Assembly: GCA_934234275.1 (NCBI GenBank)
Contig: CAKQHU010000003.1
Location: 1 to 29,134 of the forward strand
DNA length: 29,134 nucleotides
Source: an uncultured Phascolarctobacterium sp.
GTDB lineage: Bacteria > Bacillota > Negativicutes > Acidaminococcales > Acidaminococcaceae
Reading direction: 5' to 3'
Part shown: positions 21,685 through 27,805 of the stretch, one piece after another
Position numbering within the stretch: the first letter of the stretch is position 1
Layout of the letters: every line of letters begins with the position of its first letter
Position numbers and translations under genes: made by a program
Notes under the pieces: generated by a model
What the model was told of the DNA's origin: nothing
The model's input: the letters and a program-made list of their open reading frames with translations, nothing else
Database searches by the model: none

Positions 21685-21831
21685 ATGTTTGTATTTTCCC
21701 CGGCAAGCAAAAAAAGACTGCATACCAATACTGCATATCTTCAAACTGAATGGCTGAACCCGAATTCACGTGAAGCACGTCGCAGAAAAGAACGCAAGGA
21801 GAGAGCGCAAGAACTCAAAGCGAAAAAATAA
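21685..21831 (+). CDS. 48-residue very basic protein
   Basis: Small gene, read directly: MFVFSPASKKRLHTNT, a short middle, and a long basic tail (REARRRKERKERAQELKAKK). The ATG is preceded by AAAGGAGG at ideal spacing, and the gene follows xis by 14 bases. The tail should bind nucleic acid or be helical; function unknown. Such tiny basic proteins are common in early regions of phages and their satellites. Confidence 0.6.
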   Translation: MFVFSPASKKRLHTNTAYLQTEWLNPNSREARRRKERKERAQELKAKK

Positions 21832-22046
21832 AAGTTGCCGGACGTTCCCAGCGCCGGAAACCGCTACCAATGTTTTACAACCACACATCGACCGAAAAAG
21901 CCTTGCGACCACCACAGCAAGCACAGCCACAGCGCCACAAATGCCCCACAGAGCGCATGAAAAGGGCAACAGGTATAATTCTATACATGGCTAAAACAGG
22001 GCGCTGAAAAACGATTCTACGAACCGCACAGAGAGGAGCAAATAAT

Positions 22047-22433
22047 ATGATAGATGCTGAAGAACTGCCGACAATAGCGCTTGCCTGCAGGATAAAAGAG
22101 GAAACCTATTATCCTGCAGCATTTTACTGCATGAACCTTGCAAAGCGTTCACAGGGCGCTGAATGGGAAACCGCTTTAGAAGCAGCCTGCGCCGGATACG
22201 TTGCCGGAGTACGCCACGAACGCAAGCGCCAGCGCCGAAAAGCCACAGCCGGAAAGCTGCCAACACCCCAAAACATCACAGGACAGGAGCTGGAACTGCT
22301 GCAGGCGTGGCGGATGCTTGACGATGCAGACAGAGCTTATATATTACGATTCGCCAAATATATGGCAAAAACAGCACAAAAAAAGAAAGAGCCTGCCGAC
22401 GCTGCCACACGTCAACAGGCTTGCACAGAATAA
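22047..22433 (+). CDS. Hypothetical 128-residue protein
   Basis: Helical protein without recognised domain. Residues 1-60 (MIDAEELPTIALACRIKEE, YYPAAFYCMNLAKRSQGAEWETALEAACAGYVAG) are followed by a basic stretch RHERKRQRRK and a second helical part ending in an Ala-rich tail. GAGGAG lies nine bases upstream. The 215 bases before it (21832-22046) show no supportable gene. A terminator (22462-22511) follows, so early and replication genes are partly separated. Confidence 0.65.
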   Translation: MIDAEELPTIALACRIKEETYYPAAFYCMNLAKRSQGAEWETALEAACAGYVAGVRHERKRQRRKATAGKLPTPQNITGQELELLQAWRMLDDADRAYILRFAKYMAKTAQKKKEPADAATRQQACTE

Positions 22434-22461
22434 TTTTCAACTAAAATTATAGCAGAAAAGC

Positions 22462-22511
22462 AGCCTTGTTGCAACTTTCTATAGTGGCAGCAAGGCTTTT
22501 AAATTTTTCTA
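22462..22511 (+). terminator. Terminator between the early genes and the primase gene
   Basis: AGCCTTGTTGC (22462-22472) pairs with GCAGCAAGGCT (22487-22497), one G-U pair, followed by TTTAAATTTTT. It ends just before the primase ribosome site, so passage through it could set primase level. Confidence 0.6.
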
Positions 22512-22524
22512 TATGGAGGGTAGA

Positions 22525-25131
22525 ATGGGAAAATTAGAGCTTGAAGATATCAGACCATACTTACAGGGAGCAAAGCAAAAAGGCGCTGAAACTGTTGCTA
22601 CATGCCCATTATGCGGAAAGCCTGAGCACTTATATATTAAGCAGAAAGGGGCAACGCTGGTAATGTATTGTCAAAAATGCAATGCTAGGGGAACAGAACT
22701 GTTTAAGGAATTTCGCCGTTTGGGAGCAAAGCACGAAGAACCGGAACAAATCAACTATAAGACTGCAGCACCCACCGAAGATTATTACCACATTTACCGC
22801 CTGCCGAATGGTGAAGAACAATTTCGGAAACGCCGTCGTAAATGGGCAGACGGACACAAGCAGTTTACGTTTGAGCACACCGATGCAGACGGCAAGAAGC
22901 AATACAAAAAGCCTGCTGATGCCGTTATACTGTATAATCTTGACAAGCTGGCAGAAGCAGCGCCGGAAACCCCGCTTTACATCGTAGAGGGTGAAAAGTG
23001 CGTTGATGCTATGACAAAACATGGACTGCTTGCAACTACCAGCAGAACCGGAGCACAGAAAGAAATAAAATTCACGCCTGCAGATAAAGCAGCGCTTGAA
23101 AAATTCAAGTTAAAAATCATTATTCCGGACAATGACGAAAAGGGCGCTGCCTACGCTGCAGCTTTCAAAGAATACGCCTGCAAAATACTAGCCTTGCCGG
23201 ATATTTGGGAAAAATGCCCCAAAAAGGGCGATATAGCAGACTATTTCGCAGCAGGTGGAAAGGTTGAAGCAATAACAGGCTATGAGTGGGCGCCGGAACT
23301 TACACAAAGCTATATTGATAGCCTGGACGTGGCAGCGCTTCTAGATCCGAAAATTTTTAAGCAATTATTGATGCAGAACGGCGCTGACAGAATAAAAACA
23401 CTAGCAATGCTTGAACATCGTGCCCGGGCATTACGCATTGCAAGAAGCTTTAGGCAGGCGTGGAAAGCCTACCAGGCAGACAGCGCCACACCTGCCAAAA
23501 GCACGGAGCATGAAACCAGCTTTACCGGGCAGCCGTTGGCGCTGGCGTGCGGGGAGTGGATAGCCAACGATGCAGGAATATACCGCTTGAAGCAGCAAGG
23601 CGATATAGTAAAAAAGGATTACGCCTGCAAAATGCCCATTATGCCCGCTGCCGTCCTGCGTAACATTGAAACCGACACCGAAAAAATACAGATTGCATTC
23701 CGCCGGGAAAAATCGCAGTGGAGCAAATGCGTTTTCCCACGTTCCACGATAAGCAACAAAAACAAAATCATAGAGCTTGCAGACCGGGGAATTTTCGTTA
23801 CCAGCGACACGTCAGCAGCGCTTGTCACCTACTTAGGCACTTGCCTTGCAAACAACGCCGAAACAATACCTATTATCCAATCTGTAGAGCGCTTAGGCTG
23901 GGTAGACAGCGTTTTTGTTCCGTATGCTGAAGCGTTGACGCTGGACAATGACGGACAGGGCGCTGAACTTGCAAGGGCGGTACACAGCAAAGGCACACTG
24001 CAGGAATGGGCAGACTATATAGCGCCGTTGCGGAAACAGAGCTTATATCTACAAATTGTATTAGCTGCTGCATTCGCCAGCGTGCTGATTGCAAAGGTTA
24101 AGGCGCTGCCGTTTGTGCTGCATTTATGGGGCGGTACAGGTACAGGAAAAACAGTGGCATTAAAAGTAGCTGCCAGCATTTGGGGAAACCCGGAAAAATA
24201 TATGCTGACGCTGAACGGCACAACAAATGCACTAATGGGCACTGCTGCACTGCTGCATGACTTGCCGTTGCTGGCTGATGAACTGCAGACAATCAAACTT
24301 GATACCAATTTCCAAAACCAAACCTATGACAAACTTATAATGCAGCTCACAGAGGGAAAAGACCGGGCAAGGCTTACACAGCAAAGCACGCTGAAAGAGC
24401 AAAAGACCTGGAGCAACTGCTTCATCTTCACAGGTGAAGAACCCATAACACAGAGCAACAGCGGGGGCGGAACTAAAAACAGGGTAATAGAAATGCAATG
24501 CAAGGAGCAGATAATAAGCAACGGCAATGCAGTAGTGAACTTCATAGATTCCCATTACGGCAACGCCGGACGTGCTTTTATTGAGCATATCGCCAGCAAA
24601 CCAGCCGAAACGCTGCAGCAAGATTTTCAAGAACTGCATAGAGCCTTGCTTGAACTTAGTGGCAGCAGCGCTAAACAATGCGCTGCACTTGCACTGATTG
24701 CGCTGGCTGATGCATACGCCGATGAATGTATCTTCAAAGACAGCAGGCAGGTATTAGACTTGAAGCAGCTTGCCGGAATTGCAAAGAGCCTTGCCGAAAT
24801 AGACAGCGCCGAACGTGCCTACCGCTATATTATGGACGTTATAGCAGCCAACGGAGACTATTTCGCACGGAAAACGCAGAACAGCGACGGCAAGGAATGT
24901 TATTACAAGCCAGCTACAGGCGCTTGCTGGGGAAAAATCACTGCAGATTATATAGCAATTAACAGAACCCGCATTACTGAAGAACTTGCAAAGCAAGGCT
25001 ACAGCCTTAATTCCGTTGTTGATGCATGGAAAAACAAAGGCTATATCATGGCACGTTCGGACGGGCGCTGGACGCATACCGAAACCATAAACAAAGAACA
25101 TTTTTCGTCAATTCATTTAAGAAACGCCTAA
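22525..25131 (+). CDS. Primase-helicase (zinc ribbon + TOPRIM + DUF927-type helicase)
   Basis: 868-residue replication protein of the element. Order: zinc ribbon with Cys27, Cys30, Cys49 and Cys52; TOPRIM-type core with the VEGE motif (Glu155) and the IIPDNDEKG metal motif (Asp202, Asp204), followed by KKGDIADYFAAGG; a middle part with DUF927 features (CGEWIANDAGIY); and a helicase/ATPase with Walker A GGTGTGKT at 536-543 and Walker B LLADE (Asp585-Glu586). The C-terminal ~150 residues may be a DNA-binding end. Such fused proteins replicate many phage satellites and integrative elements. The ATG at 22525 follows GGAGGG by four bases; an ATG at 22513 is too close to that site. The iteron region starts seven bases after the stop codon. 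Confidence 0.9.
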   Translation: MGKLELEDIRPYLQGAKQKGAETVATCPLCGKPEHLYIKQKGATLVMYCQKCNARGTELFKEFRRLGAKHEEPEQINYKTAAPTEDYYHIYRLPNGEEQFRKRRRKWADGHKQFTFEHTDADGKKQYKKPADAVILYNLDKLAEAAPETPLYIVEGEKCVDAMTKHGLLATTSRTGAQKEIKFTPADKAALEKFKLKIIIPDNDEKGAAYAAAFKEYACKILALPDIWEKCPKKGDIADYFAAGGKVEAITGYEWAPELTQSYIDSLDVAALLDPKIFKQLLMQNGADRIKTLAMLEHRARALRIARSFRQAWKAYQADSATPAKSTEHETSFTGQPLALACGEWIANDAGIYRLKQQGDIVKKDYACKMPIMPAAVLRNIETDTEKIQIAFRREKSQWSKCVFPRSTISNKNKIIELADRGIFVTSDTSAALVTYLGTCLANNAETIPIIQSVERLGWVDSVFVPYAEALTLDNDGQGAELARAVHSKGTLQEWADYIAPLRKQSLYLQIVLAAAFASVLIAKVKALPFVLHLWGGTGTGKTVALKVAASIWGNPEKYMLTLNGTTNALMGTAALLHDLPLLADELQTIKLDTNFQNQTYDKLIMQLTEGKDRARLTQQSTLKEQKTWSNCFIFTGEEPITQSNSGGGTKNRVIEMQCKEQIISNGNAVVNFIDSHYGNAGRAFIEHIASKPAETLQQDFQELHRALLELSGSSAKQCAALALIALADAYADECIFKDSRQVLDLKQLAGIAKSLAEIDSAERAYRYIMDVIAANGDYFARKTQNSDGKECYYKPATGACWGKITADYIAINRTRITEELAKQGYSLNSVVDAWKNKGYIMARSDGRWTHTETINKEHFSSIHLRNA

Positions 25132-25137
25132 AAAACC

Positions 25138-25460
25138 TTTTAGGGTATTATCGGTATTATGGGTGGTATTATGACAAACCTAGACAGAGCAAGGCTTTCA
25201 GCCGTCCATAATACCATAATAACCATAATACCATAAATATATATATACGTATGGAAAAATAAAAAAGCGTATATCACAAAAAGCAATTACGCTTATTTTA
25301 ATAATTATATATATCTCTCTAATTTTAGGGTATTATGGGTATTTTCGGTATTATAAACCCCGAACCCTAGACAGGGCAAGGCTTTCGGATAATACCATTG
25401 CTACTACCCATACTACCATTAATGCAGCAGCACCCCTAAAAAACACGCTTTAGGGTAGAA
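25138..25460. other. Candidate replication origin: two iteron clusters around an AT-rich core
   Basis: Directly after the primase gene. Left cluster: three GGTATTAT (25144, 25153, 25165), a 21-bp conserved centre (25179-25199), then three inverted copies ATAATACC, ATAATAACC, ATAATACC (25208, 25216, 25225). Core 25233-25320 is almost pure A+T. Right cluster: GGTATTAT (25329), GGTATTTT (25338), GGTATTAT (25347), the same centre with one mismatch (25366-25386), then ATAATACC (25389) and variants. A final CCCTAAA/TTTAGGG hairpin ends the region. Iterons flanking an AT-rich stretch beside the initiator gene is the layout known from SaPI origins. No replication data are available. Confidence 0.75.
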
Positions 25461-25522
25461 TGGTAGACAAATTGAAATCAGCAAAAAGCTGCATTTTAAT
25501 ATATTCAGAAAGAAGGGACACC

Positions 25523-25984
25523 ATGAATGAAACAGAAGTCAAAAGCAGGCTGGAAAGTTGGCGCTGGAGCCTGGAAGAAGAAAAGACATTCACGGAACGC
25601 ATTGCCTGGGCAGCAATGGAGAAAGCCAGTGTGCCTATATTGAGAAGCTACCGGAACCTAGATAAGTATATAGCTTATATGCAGATGAAAAAGGCAGAGT
25701 GCCGCCAAAGCCGGGAAGAACACAAGCGCTTGCTAGACCTTGTCACCGATGACGCAGCGCGTCAAGTGCTTTATATGCGTTATGAACAAGGCTGCACAGC
25801 AGAACGCACAGCCGAACTTCTTTGCTATTCGGTAAGCATGATATATATACTGCAGCACAAGGGAATTGAAGAAATAGCTGCACGAACTCCGAAAGAACTC
25901 CGAAAGAGCTTCGAAAGAGCTTCGAAAGAGCTTCGAAAGAGCTTCGAAAGAGCTTCGAAAGAGTGCCGGAACGCCACACCTTAA
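25523..25984 (+). CDS. Sigma-70 region 4-like / phage late regulator-type protein (ArpU/RinA-like)
   Basis: 153 residues. Residues ~77-120 (AARQVLYMRYEQGCTAERTAELLCYSVSMIYILQHKGIEEI) look like a sigma region 4 helix-turn-helix, as in ArpU/RinA-type activators that drive late phage promoters; the N-terminal half is helical. The last ~30 residues repeat an 11-residue unit (KELRKSFERAS) and are encoded by an 11-bp DNA tandem array (25890-25966). A frame opens earlier at 25460, but the ATG at 25523 has AAGGG six bases upstream. It lies after the origin-like region; in a satellite it might engage helper-phage promoters, which is speculative. Confidence 0.72.
   Translation: MNETEVKSRLESWRWSLEEEKTFTERIAWAAMEKASVPILRSYRNLDKYIAYMQMKKAECRQSREEHKRLLDLVTDDAARQVLYMRYEQGCTAERTAELLCYSVSMIYILQHKGIEEIAARTPKELRKSFERASKELRKSFERASKECRNATP
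25890..25966 (+). repeat. 11-bp tandem repeat, seven units, inside the regulator gene
   Basis: Unit CGAAAGAGCTT; units 2-6 are identical, units 1 and 7 differ in the last three to four bases. 11 bp is not a multiple of three, so one protein repeat needs three DNA units, and gain or loss of one unit would shift the frame. Confidence 0.95.
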
Positions 25985-26364
25985 AGACCACGAACAAAGA
26001 GCGAGCAAAGAGCTTGAAGCAAGAACGAACCTAGAGAACGAAGCAAGGAGAATTACACTTGAACAAAGGAGAAAAAGCAATCAAAGCGGCGAGCGAAGCG
26101 GTGAGAAAAGCGAAAATTTAGCACGGAGATAGCACGGAGAAATGAAGAAGAAATCAAAACTCAAATAGCTGAATTTCACATTTAGCGCCGAAAGAGCGCC
26201 GATAAATTCAATTACACGGTGAAAGCACGGTGATAGCTGCAATGGCAGCGCTGCAGAGCGCTTGAAAATAGCAAGCCTATATGATTACACCCGCAAAGCA
26301 TAAACACGGCGCTACGGGGCAAAAGCTGAACTATTAGAGGTATACGCAAAGGAGCTGAACTATT
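25985..26364. other. Gap before the integrase gene, rich in short doublets
   Basis: About 380 purine-rich bases with no supportable gene. It contains close pairs of short repeats: degenerate AAAGAGC units continuing the 11-bp array, AGCACGGAGA twice (26119-26140), AGCGCCGA twice (around 26180-26205), CACGGTGA twice (26215-26235) and AGCTGAACTATTA twice (26324-26336 and 26353-26365, the second covering the spacer before the integrase ATG). It may be decayed coding sequence or a regulatory leader of int. Confidence 0.5.
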
Positions 26365-27414
26365 ATGGCAGTATATCAAGACAAAGCCACAGGCAAATAT
26401 TACTTTTCTTGCTGCTACAAAGATTGGCAAGGAGAGCGACGGCGCAAAAAAAAGTGCGGCTTTAAATTCGCTAGGGATGCAAAGGCAGCCGAAAGAGATT
26501 TTCTGAACCAGCAGCACGGCGCAAGCTGCATGAGCTTTAAAGCCTTGTACGAATTATATATAGCTGATTGCCGGGCAAGGCTGAAAGAAAGCACAGTGAT
26601 CAGCAAGGATTCACTTTTTCAGCATTCCATACTGCCGTTTTTTCAGAGATTCGACAACATAGGCAGCATAACGCCAGCGCACGTCCGGCAATGGCAAAAT
26701 GAACTGCTGACAAAGTACAAGCCTACTTCTTGCCGTCGGATACACAGCCAGCTGTCAGCAATTTTTAATTTCGCAGTAAAATATTACGGACTTGCAAGAA
26801 ATGTTGCCTGCATTGCTGGCGGTATTGGAAAGCGCAAGGCAGATAGCGCCGGCTATTGGACGATAGAAGAATTTGACAAAGCTATTGAACAGGTACAGGC
26901 ATTGCAGGACAAAGCAGCCTTGACAGTGCTTTTTTATAGTGGCTTGCGTGTAGGTGAATTATTGGCGCTGACAATGGCAGACTATGACGGCAGCGCCAAC
27001 ACCATAACAGTAACAAAGACACTGTCACGCACAGCAACAGGCTATGCAGTAGCGCCACCAAAGACACCAAAGTCAAGGCGAACAGTCACTATTCCTTGCA
27101 AGGCTAGTGCCGTGCTAAACGCCTATATAGCTACACTGTACGAACCACAGAAGCAGGATACTATTTTTATTGGCTTGAACAGAAACCGCCTTGCCTATGT
27201 TATGAAGCTGGCAGCTATTGGCGCTGGTATAAAAATAATAAGAGTGCATGACCTGCGCCACAGTCACGCTAGTTTACTGATAAACAACGGCGCTAACATT
27301 AAAGCAGTATCGGAGCGCCTGGGGCACGATGATATAAAAACCACGCTGAACACTTACGGGCACTTATACCAAAATCAAGATAATGCACTTGCTGCAATGC
27401 TGGACAAAATATAA
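26365..27414 (+). CDS. int: Tyrosine recombinase integrase of the element
   Basis: 349 residues. The N-terminal ~50 residues (MAVYQDKATGKYYFSCCYKDW, basic RRRKKK) form an arm-DNA-binding domain; ~55-145 is the SAM-like core-binding domain; the catalytic domain has Arg195 (SGLRVGELLAL), Lys233 (PPKTPKSRRTV), His296/Arg299 (HDLRH), His321 (LGHDD) and the nucleophile Tyr331 (TLNTYGHLY). All six catalytic positions are present, so the enzyme should be active. Start ATG 26365 with GGAG ten bases upstream, the spacer being part of a 13-bp direct repeat. GTGTACC motifs, likely arm sites, follow directly (27417-27434), then the 71-bp att repeat. Confidence 0.96.
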   Translation: MAVYQDKATGKYYFSCCYKDWQGERRRKKKCGFKFARDAKAAERDFLNQQHGASCMSFKALYELYIADCRARLKESTVISKDSLFQHSILPFFQRFDNIGSITPAHVRQWQNELLTKYKPTSCRRIHSQLSAIFNFAVKYYGLARNVACIAGGIGKRKADSAGYWTIEEFDKAIEQVQALQDKAALTVLFYSGLRVGELLALTMADYDGSANTITVTKTLSRTATGYAVAPPKTPKSRRTVTIPCKASAVLNAYIATLYEPQKQDTIFIGLNRNRLAYVMKLAAIGAGIKIIRVHDLRHSHASLLINNGANIKAVSERLGHDDIKTTLNTYGHLYQNQDNALAAMLDKI

Positions 27415-27437
27415 AAGTGTACCAAAAGTGTACCGAT

Positions 27438-27508
27438 ACAACAAAACAGAACGCCGAAACCCGCTTGCCTAACGGATTTTCAGCGTTCTGTCTGTTTTTG
27501 GAGGAGAA
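27438..27508. repeat. attR: right copy of the 71-bp direct repeat; also terminator of the integrase gene
   Basis: Same 71 bases as 19641-19711. Here the hairpin plus T-run directly follows the integrase gene, and the trailing GGAGGAGAA is the ribosome site of the 62-residue gene at 27512. Confidence 0.9.
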
Positions 27509-27511
27509 AAT

Positions 27512-27700
27512 ATGAATTTGCTTAAAAAGCAAATAGCAGCTTGTTTAAAAGTAGAGGAGCTAACCAATGCACTTAAGGAAATTGTCAAGGTCAAAGGTCA
27601 AGGCTGCAATGCAAAATCAGGAAGGGACGATATACATTGGTTAGCCATCACTAACTTCACGATTATTGTAGCACATATTGTTGCAGTTAGCAATAGCTAA
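27512..27700 (+). CDS. Hypothetical 62-residue protein whose ribosome site lies in attR
   Basis: Small protein with a helical, charged N-terminal part (MNLLKKQIAACLKVEELTNALKEIV), a loop (GQGCNAKSGRDDIHW) and a hydrophobic C-terminus (FTIIVAHIVAVSN). GGAGGAG in the last bases of the att repeat sits at ideal spacing before the ATG, which supports translation. It is outside the repeats and so is formally host sequence, but its upstream region is supplied by whatever occupies the att site; the terminator hairpin in the repeat lies just before it. No family recognised. Confidence 0.5.
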   Translation: MNLLKKQIAACLKVEELTNALKEIVKVKGQGCNAKSGRDDIHWLAITNFTIIVAHIVAVSNS

Positions 27701-27741
27701 TTTTAATTTTTTTATTTTTTTCTGCGATTAATGCCGCTTGC

Positions 27742-27793
27742 AAAAAAACAACGCAGTCACGTTGCCGTTTTACGGAATACGTAACTGCGTTTA
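27742..27793 (-). terminator. Terminator of ftsH
   Basis: On the minus strand AACGCAGT-T-ACGT pairs with ACGT-G-ACTGCGTT across a 16-base loop and is followed by GTTTTTTT. It ends 13 bases beyond the ftsH stop codon. Confidence 0.8.
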
Positions 27794-27805
27794 AGCTTGT
27801 AATTG

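Larger units (their letters stand above)
19641..27508. mobile_element. Integrated 7.9-kb element: candidate phage satellite (PICI-like) or minimal replicating integrative element
   Basis: Bounded by perfect 71-bp direct repeats, with a tyrosine integrase (26365-27414) ending 23 bases from the right copy. Inside, in order: leftward XRE repressor, divergent promoter, Cro-like protein, 41-residue membrane protein, 73-residue protein, excisionase-like HTH, 48-residue basic protein, 128-residue protein, primase/helicase, iteron origin-like region, sigma-region-4-like regulator, integrase. There are no capsid, portal, terminase, tail, lysis, relaxase or conjugation genes, and no obvious cargo. That gene set matches phage-inducible islands more than a whole prophage or an ICE; a deleted prophage remains possible. 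All genes except the repressor read rightwards. Confidence 0.85.

Noticed and set aside
21770..21994. 74-residue plus-strand frame overlapping the 48-residue gene
   Set aside because: No ribosome site, low-complexity Thr/Ala/Pro composition, and it conflicts with the 48-residue gene that has a very good AAAGGAGG site.
25138..25460. CRISPR array made of the repeated GGTATTAT blocks
   Set aside because: Repeats are 8 bp, in both orientations, and the spacing is irregular (about 8-12 bases); there are no spacer-length unique units and no cas genes.
26068..26130. 20-residue frame from TTG after a GGAG site
   Set aside because: Too short, alternative start, Ala/Lys-rich and inside a region of short repeats; not supportable as a gene.
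21850..27300. Frequent GGCGCTG/CAGCGCC words in the element as a recombination or segregation signal
   Set aside because: They occur on both strands and also in host genes (for example near 9796 and 15345) and are explained by Ala-GCG and Leu-CTG codon use.
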